Shown in pieces: positions 1-5,680 of a stretch of 7,050 nt of DNA (position 1 is the stretch's first letter; every line of letters starts with the position of its first letter). Source of the stretch: an uncultured Campylobacter sp. (GTDB taxonomy: Bacteria > Campylobacterota > Campylobacteria > Campylobacterales > Campylobacteraceae); contig NZ_CALIBH010000056.1 in assembly GCF_938045775.1 (NCBI RefSeq), forward strand, positions 1 to 7,050, written 5' to 3'. Position numbers and translations under genes: made by a program. The notes beneath the pieces are model-generated. The model was not told where the DNA came from, made no database searches, and saw only the letters and a list, made by a program, of their open reading frames with translations.

Positions 1-26
1 TTTATCTAAAATTTTGTTTTTGTCGC

Positions 27-32
27 TATAAT
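27..32 (+). promoter_or_regulatory. -10 promoter element of the tRNA-Glu gene
   Basis: A perfect TATAAT lies 10 bp before the first tRNA base, in the extended form GCTATAATG. The upstream flank is T-rich (TTTTGTTTTTG), and there is no clear -35 hexamer, which is usual for Campylobacter housekeeping promoters. Transcription would start at about 39-41, so the primary transcript would have almost no 5' leader. Confidence 0.6.
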
Positions 33-42
33 GCGGCTTCTT

Positions 43-119
43 GACCTTTTCGTCTAGTGGCTCAGGACGTTGCATTCTCAGTGCGAAAACGCGTGGTTCA
101 AATCCCGCAAGGGTCGCCA
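43..119 (+). tRNA. tRNA-Glu, anticodon CTC, CCA encoded
   Basis: The cloverleaf can be folded by hand. The acceptor stem is GACCTTT (43-49) with AAGGGTC (109-115), followed by G116 and an encoded CCA (117-119). The D stem is GTCT/GGAC (52-55 and 65-68). The anticodon stem is TTGCA/TGCGA (70-74 and 82-86), with loop TTCTCAG and anticodon CTC at 77-79, which reads the Glu codon GAG. The T loop is TTCAAAT (97-103). The T stem is irregular: GCG-T-GG (91-96) pairs with CCCGC only if T94 is bulged, and this makes the gene 77 rather than 76 bases. It resembles Glu tRNAs in the TCGTCTAGTGG D-arm. Epsilonproteobacteria commonly rely on tRNA-Glu(TTC), so this would be an additional isoacceptor. The T94 bulge leaves open reduced function or a sequencing error. 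Confidence 0.85.
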
Positions 120-121
120 TT

Positions 122-210
122 ATGGATTTATACAAGCCTCTTGATTTTAAACGATAAATTTATCATGGACTTTCATATAAGCCGTCCGATTTTAAATAAT
201 AGATTTTATC
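122..210. repeat. Degenerate tandem duplication of the nikO 3' end
   Basis: Two adjacent copies of about 45 bp abut without a gap: 122-164 (43 bp) and 165-210 (46 bp). Both begin ATGGA, share AAGCC and GATTTTAA, and end TTATC; by eye about 35 positions agree. The second copy is the last part of nikO, including its stop at 163-165, and the first is non-coding 3' flank. The perfect palindrome GATAAATTTATC (153-164) sits at the end of copy one. This looks like an old slippage or recombination duplication after the stop codon. The short interval to the tRNA contains no GC-rich hairpin with a T run. Confidence 0.6.
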
Positions 211-939
211 CGCGATTTTATCGATGAAGTTTTTATCGTGCGAGACGATGATCTCGCTTACGTCAAGCTCCGCCAAAATCCCCGCCACGCGCTCCTGCAT
301 CGCCTCATCAAGCGCCGTCGTAGGCTCGTCCAGCAGTAGTATCCTAGGCTCGCACACCAACGCGCCCGCAAGCGCCACTAGCTTTTTCTCGCCGCCACTT
401 AGATGAAAGGGCACCCGCTCGCGTAGATGCTCGATTCCCAAGCGTCGCAGCGTCTCCAGCGCCTTGCGCTCGATCTGCTCTTCGCTTAAAATTTCAAGCT
501 TTTTTAGATGGTCGTTTTCGCTGCCCTGCCTTAAAATTTGCGCCTTACGGCCAAAAAATTTAGAAAAAATTCCACGCTTTTGCTCCGCATTTTGTGCTCG
601 TTTTAGCCGCTCATTTTGCGCACGTAGGCTAAATGCGACGTCCTCAAACACGCTCGCGCACAAAAATTGATCGTCGCTGTTTTGAAATAAAAACCCGATC
701 TCGTGGCGAAATTTTATAAAATCCTCCACACACTCAAGCTTCTCGCCGAAAAGCTCGATTTCGCCCTCGCCCCATTGCCTTAGGCCGCCTAAAATTTGAA
801 GCAGACTCGTCTTGCCCTGCCCGTTCGCGCCCAAGATCGCCACTTTTTCCTTATGCCCTACGCTCAAATTTACGCCGCGAAAAATTTCTCGCTCGCCGTT
901 TTTAGCGCTTATCCCATACGCCTTAAGCGAGCAGCTCAT
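163..939 (-). CDS. nikO: Nickel ECF transporter ATPase NikO (CbiO-like ABC ATP-binding protein)
   Basis: The 258-residue cytoplasmic ATPase powers nickel (or cobalt) import by the NikMLQO complex. Visible motifs are Walker A GANGQGKTS (about 38-45), the Q-loop at Q86 in the FLFQNSDDQF segment typical of ECF ATPases, the signature LSGGEKK (180-186), Walker B ILLLDEP (200-206) and the switch histidine H234 (VSHD). Between VAFSL and LSEEQIERKALETL there is an insertion of roughly 40 residues (about 106-148), charged and low in complexity, where CbiO proteins normally have a short loop. Its DNA carries several AAATTT-type words (486-583). Its ATG overlaps the nikQ stop by 4 bp (936-939), so translation is probably coupled. 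It is the last gene of the operon and converges on tRNA-Glu. The family is certain. Nickel rather than cobalt is inferred from the NikK and NikL neighbours. Confidence 0.9.
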   Translation of the reverse strand: MSCSLKAYGISAKNGEREIFRGVNLSVGHKEKVAILGANGQGKTSLLQILGGLRQWGEGEIELFGEKLECVEDFIKFRHEIGFLFQNSDDQFLCASVFEDVAFSLRAQNERLKRAQNAEQKRGIFSKFFGRKAQILRQGSENDHLKKLEILSEEQIERKALETLRRLGIEHLRERVPFHLSGGEKKLVALAGALVCEPRILLLDEPTTALDEAMQERVAGILAELDVSEIIVSHDKNFIDKIADKIYYLKSDGLYESP

Positions 940-1583
940 AAGATCGCTCCGATTTTAACAGATACGCACGCCAGCAAGAACGCCAAAAACGAGGTCTCCA
1001 AGACGCTCAAGCCCTCGCGACGCTCGTAAAATAGCCTACCGCAAAACCCTCGCGCACTCATCACCAGGCTTAAATTTCTTGCCTGCTCAAGTGCCGAAAT
1101 CGCTAAAATTCCAACTAAATTTGCATAAATTTTATAAGTGAAAATTCCGCTCGTCCCCACAAATCCGCGCATTCGCAAAAGTGCTTGCAGTCTCGCCAGA
1201 TCCGAGCGTAAAAAATTTACGAATCGCCCGCAGCAATACACCAAAGCGCTTAGCTTTTCGCCGAGCCCGAGCCCGTCAAATCCGCGCGCGAAAAAATATT
1301 CGTCCTTGCCGTAAAATAGCAAAATTGCAAATACCATTATCAAATTTGCGCGCAAAAATATTACGCCCGCAAGCTCGTAGTTGCCGACTATAGCGGGGCT
1401 TAACGCGCTTAAAATCGCAAAGATATTTAATACCGCAAGCCTTGTGCAGACTGCGCGCGCAATCGAAATTTTAAGCGCAAAAAGAAGTAACGGCGGGGCA
1501 AAAAACGCTGCGTAAAGCTGCCCACTAAGTCCGACGCCGAAGCTGAAGATAAAAAACGCGAGCAGTGATACGGCGGGGCTCAT
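936..1583 (-). CDS. nikQ: Nickel ECF transporter transmembrane component NikQ (CbiQ-like)
   Basis: This 215-residue integral membrane protein is the T component that couples the ATPase to the substrate-binding NikM. It has about five hydrophobic segments (near residues 4-40, 45-66, 70-92, 150-165 and 195-212). It shows the paired arginine motifs of the family in the cytoplasmic coupling region: LLRMRGF, where the usual first ARG reads MRG, and SLVMSARGF, with an intact second ARG. The frame stays open to an ATG at 1643, but I chose the internal ATG at 1583-1581 (MSPAVSLL). It gives a 4-bp ATGA overlap with the nikL stop, exactly as at the nikM/nikL and nikQ/nikO junctions, and removes a 20-residue polar N-terminus that would be out of place. 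Confidence 0.85.
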   Translation of the reverse strand: MSPAVSLLAFFIFSFGVGLSGQLYAAFFAPPLLLFALKISIARAVCTRLAVLNIFAILSALSPAIVGNYELAGVIFLRANLIMVFAILLFYGKDEYFFARGFDGLGLGEKLSALVYCCGRFVNFLRSDLARLQALLRMRGFVGTSGIFTYKIYANLVGILAISALEQARNLSLVMSARGFCGRLFYERREGLSVLETSFLAFLLACVSVKIGAIL

Positions 1584-2221
1584 TTGCGCGCTCTTTTCGC
1601 TAGCCACACCAAAGCAAAAAAGCCGAAAATCAAGGCCAAACAAAGCGCGATTTTAGGCGCCTCAGCGGACTGGCTTTGAAATGCCAGGCTCCTAATATCG
1701 CCCTTAGGGCTTTCTTTTGGCAAGATGCTTCGCGAGGCGGAATTTTCCAAAGGCTCGGAAGTGCTTAAAATTTTATTTTCAGGCGTACTAGCTTTCGGCA
1801 CGATATTTTCGAGTGCGCTGCCTTCGGACGCAGAATTTTTAGCGACGTTCAAATTTTGCGGCACAGGATTTTCAGAAACGTCAGAATTTTGTGGCGTGGA
1901 ATTTTCAGGATCACCGGAATTCTGCGGTGTAAAGTCCTCGGCGCTAAATTCCATCTGTGCACCGTGCCCTGCACCTCCGTAAATTTGAATAGTAAAATTT
2001 TTAGCGGGTATTCGTATGCTCGCAAGTCCCTCTTTATCGGTCTTAGTGCGCAAAATTTCGCGCCCGTCCGCACTGATTAAAACTTCGCACTCCATGCAGG
2101 GAGAATTTTTATAAAAATAGCTATAAATCGCCACTCTATCGCCCTCTTGCGTCGCGAAAAGATGAAGCGCATGCGAAAATGCAAAAGAGCTCAAAACCGC
2201 TAAGAAAAATAGTGCTCTCAT
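1580..2221 (-). CDS. nikL: Nickel transporter accessory protein NikL, with repetitive linker
   Basis: The 213-residue protein has a signal sequence (about 1-18, cleaved near the HALHLFA motif) and a small periplasmic domain (about 19-92) containing CMEC (C42, C45) and GAGHGA. A long low-complexity linker follows (about 98-186), then a C-terminal membrane helix (about 190-208) with a positive tail KRARK. This single-anchor layout and the position between nikM and nikQ match NikL of nikKMLQO-type nickel transporters, where it replaces NikN. The linker is built of 11-residue units such as TPQNSGDPENS and TPQNSDVSENP, encoded by 33-bp DNA repeats. Both ends overlap neighbours by 4 bp. The N-terminal family assignment rests on architecture and context more than on a strong motif. 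The linker is unusually long and probably not needed for transport. Confidence 0.72.
   Translation of the reverse strand: MRALFFLAVLSSFAFSHALHLFATQEGDRVAIYSYFYKNSPCMECEVLISADGREILRTKTDKEGLASIRIPAKNFTIQIYGGAGHGAQMEFSAEDFTPQNSGDPENSTPQNSDVSENPVPQNLNVAKNSASEGSALENIVPKASTPENKILSTSEPLENSASRSILPKESPKGDIRSLAFQSQSAEAPKIALCLALIFGFFALVWLAKRARK
1833..1930. repeat. Three 33-bp tandem repeats inside nikL
   Basis: Units start at 1833, 1866 and 1899, spaced exactly 33 bp, each with two RAATTY-type words and ending TTTTGCGGC-like (AAATTTTGCGGCAC, GAATTTTGTGGCGT, GAATTCTGCGGTGT). On the coding (minus) strand they give the 11-residue PQN...EN/KN units of the NikL linker. On the plus strand the same DNA reads F-C-G-V-E-F-type pentapeptide-like motifs. 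The 16-mer AAATTTTGCGGCACAG (1851-1866) recurs exactly at 5822-5837. More degenerate units seem to extend towards 1730. Confidence 0.7.
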
Positions 2222-2817
2222 CGCCTTTGTCCGCCGTAAAATTTCGCAATAAAGCTAAGCGCAAAAAGGGTGATGATTCCTTCCAAAACAGCTAGAATTG
2301 CGCCTTCGAGCGAGATGAGCGTCGCGATAGCAAAAAACTCCCGCCCGCTGATGAAAAGCACAAGATCAAGAAGCAGCATCGAGCAGACGATCGGCACGAA
2401 ACCCGCCAAAAATAGATAAATTTTTTGCGTGCGCACTTTTAGCTCTTGCGCTTTTGCGGCGGCGGCAAAGAGCCCGCCCAAAACCGCTGGAAAGCCAATG
2501 ACTGCGGTATTTACGCCGAGCACGCTAAGCCCTCCGAAGCCGAAAAACACCCCTTGCAAAAAAAGCGCAACGAAAATCGCCAAGATCGCGCGCGAGCCCA
2601 AAAACGCGCCCACGAGCCCGCTTAGCATCAAATGCATGGAGCTGACGCCCACGGGCAGGTGCACAAAAGATGCTACGAAAAACAGCGCGCTAAAACATGC
2701 GATCCTAGGGATCTCAGACTGCCTTACGCGCCATAAAATCGCCGCTACCGCAGGCGCCGTAACCGCCCAGCCGGCAAGCAGCACGGGTGCGCTCAAAACT
2801 CCTTCGCTAATGTGCAC
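2218..2817 (-). CDS. nikM: Nickel ECF transporter substrate-binding membrane protein NikM (CbiM-like)
   Basis: The 199-residue S component binds the metal ion and carries it across the inner membrane. The N-terminus MHISEGVLS is the family hallmark: in the NikM family the Met1 amino group and His2 coordinate Ni(II), together with a later histidine, here probably H62 in PVGVSSMHLMLSG (H53 is nearby). Roughly six or seven hydrophobic helices follow. The start codon is GTG (2817-2815); it is chosen because His2 must follow it directly and because AGGGGG lies 6 nt upstream (2829-2824). Its start lies 11 bp inside the preceding open frame, and its stop overlaps the nikL start as ATGA (2218-2221). 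The family assignment is secure. Cobalt is the alternative substrate. Confidence 0.92.
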   Translation of the reverse strand: MHISEGVLSAPVLLAGWAVTAPAVAAILWRVRQSEIPRIACFSALFFVASFVHLPVGVSSMHLMLSGLVGAFLGSRAILAIFVALFLQGVFFGFGGLSVLGVNTAVIGFPAVLGGLFAAAAKAQELKVRTQKIYLFLAGFVPIVCSMLLLDLVLFISGREFFAIATLISLEGAILAVLEGIITLFALSFIAKFYGGQRR

Positions 2818-3520
2818 GGCTCGCCCCCTTTAAATCGTTCCAGTTTTTTAGACGCGCAAAAACGCGGGAGCTAGTTAAATTTAAGGCATTTGCGACCTTT
2901 GCGATAACCGCTTTGATTACTACAGGCCTTGCTTTTACGGCTTTAGTCGCGGCAAAATTTGCGGCTGTAAAACTCGCAGCTTGCGTCCTATTTGCGGCGG
3001 CTGTCAGCGCAAAACTCAGAGCGGTCTCAAAACTGCTTGTGGAACCAGTAAATTTGATAAATTTTACGGCTTGCATGGCGCAAGAATTTTCGCTTGCTAC
3101 AATTGCAGGAGCAGCAAATGGATTTTGCAACGCAAAATTTGAGGCTCCGAGCGATCTCGGCGCGACGCTCGCGCAGTAAAACAGAGCTTGCGAAATTTTA
3201 AAAGCCGGGGTTTTAAAAATTTCAAAAAACGAAATTTTACGCGCCGATATTTTGCGCTCATAAATCCACGGATATGAAATTTTACGGCTCGAAGCTACTA
3301 AGAGCGAATTTCTGCCGAGCAAAATTTCACGTAGCAGAGCTTCGTTACTTAAAATTTTACTCGGCGGAATTTTGCCATCTAAAATTTTAACTACAGAATT
3401 CGCTTGAAATTTTACGTCGCCAAGCAAAACGCGCGAAAATAAAATTTCAAAGCTCCGCTCAAGCGTAAATTTAAATTTATCCGCAGCGACGCAAATTTCG
3501 CCCAAAAAAAGAGATCTCAC
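2807..3520 (-). CDS. Hypothetical open frame between nikK and nikM, made of RAATTY-rich repeat DNA
   Basis: This 237-codon frame fills the gap between nikK and nikM. It has a GTG start (3520-3518), an AGGGGAG ribosome-binding sequence overlapping the nikK stop, and an 11-bp overlap with nikM, so it could be translated and couple the two genes. I recognise no protein family. The first half is full of KI and EI pairs five residues apart (isoleucine near 46, 51, 56, 66, 81, 91, 96, 101), which come from AAATTT words on a 15-bp grid. The second half is alanine-rich. There is no convincing signal peptide or membrane helix. The opposite strand reads as pentapeptide repeats, so this frame is more likely the by-product of an antisense insertion kept open for operon translation than a functional protein. 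Confidence 0.35.
   Translation of the reverse strand: MRSLFLGEICVAADKFKFTLERSFEILFSRVLLGDVKFQANSVVKILDGKIPPSKILSNEALLREILLGRNSLLVASSRKISYPWIYERKISARKISFFEIFKTPAFKISQALFYCASVAPRSLGASNFALQNPFAAPAIVASENSCAMQAVKFIKFTGSTSSFETALSFALTAAANRTQAASFTAANFAATKAVKARPVVIKAVIAKVANALNLTSSRVFARLKNWNDLKGASRAH
2874..3390 (+). pseudogene. Broken pentapeptide-repeat gene, antisense to the nik operon
   Basis: Two plus-strand open segments show (A/T/V)-x-(F/L)-x-x periodicity. In segment one (open from 2811 to a TAA at 3177-3179) the codons at 2898, 2913, 2928, 2943, 2958, 2973 and 2988 are all Phe or Leu, exactly 15 bp apart. They are written TTT, TTG, CTT, TTA, TTT, CTC, CTA, mostly preceded two codons earlier by Ala, Thr or Val. 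Segment two (3217-3390, another frame) has Phe or Leu at 11 of 12 grid codons from 3220 to 3385, with pieces such as RANFCRAKFHVAEL and KFYSAEF. Between them lie a frame change and in-frame stops (3199, 3214). The motif NGFCNAKF resembles TGFCAAKF of the intact frame at 5681. The varied F/L codons argue that protein-level selection once acted. Pentapeptide proteins fold as right-handed beta helices; the function here is unknown. Confidence 0.5.
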
Positions 3521-3532
3521 CGAGCCGCTCCC

Positions 3533-4282
3533 CTATTTTTTCAGCTCGTCTGCTTTGATCCAAAGCACGGCGCCCAGCTCATTTACGGGCTGCTCGCTTC
3601 CTTTGGCGGCTTCCTCCTCGCTAAGAGCCGCGAAGCCCCACCAGCCGGCAACCGGCATCACGAAGCTAAACTCGCCCGCGCCGTTGGTTTTAACGACCTG
3701 CGTGACATGCGCCTCGCTAGGGGCTTTGTAGCCCTTATCGTTATATAGCTCGATCTCCACATCCGCGCCCGGGACGGGCCTTCCGTGCAATAAAAAAACT
3801 CCGCTAAATATCTCTCCCGCATACAGCGCATAAGGCCGCACTAGCGGTACGATCTCCGCCTCTAGCCCGAGCGGCTTATCCCAGCCTTCGCCCGCGCCGT
3901 AAGCATCGACGTAGGTTTTGGTGATATGGCGGATCATCTTGCGCTCAGCCGGCTCGGCATAGGGTTTCGGATCAAAATAAAACGCCAAAAGTGATGGCTT
4001 GTCAGCTTTAAATTCCGCCGCAAAATAGGAATTTTCGCCCTTTTTCTGCTCTTTTAGGCTGCCTAGGAGCGATTTTTTCTCGCCGTCAATAAAAACGCCG
4101 AATTCTGCGGGCTTTTGTAGATTCATAGACTCCTGTAAAAACGGATGGGAGAATTCCAAATTTAGCTTCACGATAGCGTTTTTTTGATCCTCTACGACAT
4201 TTTTATCCGTCGTAAGAATGCCAAAATGTGCGAACGCAAGGCTCGCCGCGAAAATTCCCAAAAAAGCAAATTTTGCCTTCAT
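3533..4282 (-). CDS. nikK: Periplasmic nickel uptake protein NikK (DUF4198 family)
   Basis: The 249-residue exported protein is the periplasmic accessory of a nikKMLQO nickel transporter. Residues 1-18 form a signal peptide (MKAKFAF...SLAFA), and cleavage would leave His19-Phe-Gly as the mature N-terminus, an exposed histidine well suited to metal binding. DUF4198 features are visible: the SHPF motif (45-48), KPAEFGVFIDGEKK (57-70), a transthyretin- or carboxypeptidase-like second domain with GRPVPGADVEIELYN (167-181) and the late GWWGFAAL motif (213-220). The ATG at 4282 has a good AAAGG ribosome-binding site (4294-4290) and is preceded by a TACAAT -10 element. It is the first gene of the operon. 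A 12-bp gap separates it from the next open frame. Its exact role in metal delivery is inferred from family and context. Confidence 0.85.
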   Translation of the reverse strand: MKAKFAFLGIFAASLAFAHFGILTTDKNVVEDQKNAIVKLNLEFSHPFLQESMNLQKPAEFGVFIDGEKKSLLGSLKEQKKGENSYFAAEFKADKPSLLAFYFDPKPYAEPAERKMIRHITKTYVDAYGAGEGWDKPLGLEAEIVPLVRPYALYAGEIFSGVFLLHGRPVPGADVEIELYNDKGYKAPSEAHVTQVVKTNGAGEFSFVMPVAGWWGFAALSEEEAAKGSEQPVNELGAVLWIKADELKK

Positions 4283-4309
4283 GTAATACCTTTCATAATA
4301 AAATATTAC
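4283..4309. promoter_or_regulatory. Inverted repeat GTAATA-N15-TATTAC, candidate NikR-type operator
   Basis: Perfect 6-bp arms lie at 4283-4288 and 4304-4309, immediately before the nikK start codon and just downstream of its -10 element (4313-4318). The dyad would cover the transcription start, leader and ribosome-binding site. Its geometry resembles that of NikR operators (E. coli GTATGA-N16-TCATAC), and position and neighbouring genes fit nickel-dependent repression. The assignment to NikR is inference; 6-bp AT-rich arms can arise by chance. Confidence 0.4.
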
Positions 4310-4312
4310 GGA

Positions 4313-4318
4313 ATTGTA
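4313..4318 (-). promoter_or_regulatory. -10 promoter element of the nik operon
   Basis: On the minus strand GATACAATT gives a TACAAT hexamer ending 30 bp before the nikK ATG, with transcription expected to start around 4306. Upstream is a purine-rich GAAAAAAAG tract and a TTTAAG (4346-4341) that loosely matches the Campylobacter -35 region but at long spacing. Confidence 0.5.
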
Positions 4319-4358
4319 TCACTTTTTTTCATCCGTATTGCTTAAATGTGGGTTTATT

Positions 4359-4389
4359 TTGAGTATTTAAAGCAAACTTTGGTTAAAAT
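4359..4389 (+). promoter_or_regulatory. Promoter of serS
   Basis: TAAAAT (4384-4389) is a good -10 element, preceded by TTTGAGTATT (4358-4367), which closely matches the TTTAAGTnTT region described for Campylobacter housekeeping promoters. Spacing between TTGAGT and TAAAAT is 19 bp. Transcription would begin near 4396, leaving a leader of about 27 nt. The ribosome-binding site AAGAGG lies 7 nt before the ATG. Confidence 0.6.
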
Positions 4390-4422
4390 GTCGCAATTTA
4401 AATTACCAAAAAGAGGCAGAAA

Positions 4423-5673
4423 ATGATAAATTTAAAACTTATCGAGACGAATTTCGACGAATTTAATAAAAAACTTATCGCCAAAAAAGTCCCGCCGCAA
4501 ACCCTGCAAACGCTACTGAATGCCTACAACGAGCTAAAATCTAAAAAGACGGAGCTGGAAAACCTCCAAGCCGTGCAAAATGCAAAGAGCAAGGAGCTCG
4601 GCCTCGCCGCGCGCGAAGGCAAAGACGTAGGCGCGCTAAAATCGCAGCTTGAGGAAAACAAGCAAAAGATCCAAAGCCTAAGCGGGCTCTTAAACGAGCG
4701 CGAACAAAGCTTAGAAGCGATCGCCGCGTGCGTGCCGAATATCATCGACGACGACGTGCCGATCGGCGCGGACGAGAACGAAAACGTCTGTATCAAAAAG
4801 GTGCTTGATCCGCGCACGTTCGACTTCGCGCCCAAGCAGCACTTCGAGCTCGGCGAGGCGCTGGGATGGCTTGATTTCGAGCGCGGCGTCAAACTCAGCG
4901 GCAGCCGCTTTACCGCGATCCGAGGGCTGGGCGCGAAACTGAATATGGCTCTCATCAACTACATGATCGAATTTAATAACTCGCGCGGCTTCGAGCTCGT
5001 AAATATGCCGTTTTTGGTGCGCGATCAGATCCTCTACGGCACGGGCCAGCTGCCTAAATTTAAAGACGATCTTTACCGCGTTGACGACGAGGAGCAAAAC
5101 CTCTACCTCATCCCTACGAGCGAGGTTACGGCGACGAATCTCTTTAACGATGAAATTTTACGCAGCGAGGAGCTGCCGATCAAACTCACCAGCTACAGCC
5201 ACTGCTTTCGCAAGGAAGCGGGCTCGGCGGGGCGCGATACGCGCGGCATGATCCGCCAGCACCAGTTTGAAAAGGTCGAGCTCGTCGCCATCACGCGCCC
5301 CGAAGATAGCGCAAAGATGCTTGGGGAGATGATTTCGTGCGCGAGCGATCTGCTAGCTAGCCTTGGCCTTCCGCACAGACACATGCTGCTTTGCAGCGGC
5401 GATCTGGGCTTTAGCGCTGCAAAGACCGTGGATTTGGAGGTTTGGCTACCGGGACAGAACCAATACAGAGAGATCAGCTCGATCAGCAACTGTCGCGATT
5501 TTCAGGCGCGCAGAGCCAAGATCCGCTTCAAAGACGGCAAGAAAAACAGCCTCGTTCACACGTTAAACGGCTCCTCGCTCGCGGTCGGCCGCACGCTGAT
5601 TGCGGTGATGGAAAACTACCAGCGCAAGGACGGCAGCATCAAAATTCCGCGCGTTTTAGAAAAATATATGTAG
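4423..5673 (+). CDS. serS: Serine--tRNA ligase
   Basis: The 416-residue class II synthetase charges tRNA-Ser with serine in the cytoplasm. Length and motifs are normal. The N-terminal tRNA-binding coiled-coil arm runs from about 30 to 100 (charged heptads such as KKTELENLQAVQNAKSKELG). The TSE loop is at 232-234 (PTSEVTATN). Motif 2 is at 262-286 (starting FRKEAGSAGRDTRGMIRQH), and motif 3 at 382-391 (NGSSLAVGRT) holds the ATP-binding arginine. The start MINLKLIE is supported by the ribosome-binding site and promoter. The gene is GC-rich and has only about seven RAATTY words in 1251 bp, in contrast to the segments either side. It heads a plus-strand unit, since the next frame begins 7 bp after its stop. 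Confidence 0.97.
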   Translation: MINLKLIETNFDEFNKKLIAKKVPPQTLQTLLNAYNELKSKKTELENLQAVQNAKSKELGLAAREGKDVGALKSQLEENKQKIQSLSGLLNEREQSLEAIAACVPNIIDDDVPIGADENENVCIKKVLDPRTFDFAPKQHFELGEALGWLDFERGVKLSGSRFTAIRGLGAKLNMALINYMIEFNNSRGFELVNMPFLVRDQILYGTGQLPKFKDDLYRVDDEEQNLYLIPTSEVTATNLFNDEILRSEELPIKLTSYSHCFRKEAGSAGRDTRGMIRQHQFEKVELVAITRPEDSAKMLGEMISCASDLLASLGLPHRHMLLCSGDLGFSAAKTVDLEVWLPGQNQYREISSISNCRDFQARRAKIRFKDGKKNSLVHTLNGSSLAVGRTLIAVMENYQRKDGSIKIPRVLEKYM

Positions 5674-5680
5674 GCGGCCC

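Noticed and set aside
153..164. Palindrome GATAAATTTATC as a terminator for nikO or the tRNA
   Set aside because: It is AT-only apart from the ends, has no loop or following T run, and lies at the edge of a tandem repeat.
1..210. Integrated element or att site at the tRNA 3' end
   Set aside because: No integrase and no repeated tRNA 3' end is present in the window; the nearby duplication derives from nikO, not from the tRNA.
464..670. Plus-strand open frame opposite the NikO insertion, with CARF/CSAF-like motifs
   Set aside because: The Phe spacing is four rather than five residues and the strand opposes an intact ATPase gene. I could not support a pentapeptide origin here.
1584..1643. N-terminal extension of NikQ from the upstream ATG at 1643
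   Set aside because: It would overlap nikL by 64 bp and add a polar leader. The internal ATG at 1583 makes the same ATGA overlap as the other operon junctions.
1833..1930. CRISPR-like array of regularly spaced repeats
   Set aside because: The 33-bp units abut with no spacers, are degenerate and encode an in-frame protein linker.
4524..5097. Long open frames on the minus strand within serS
   Set aside because: They are antisense shadows of a complete, motif-rich serS with normal codon phase.
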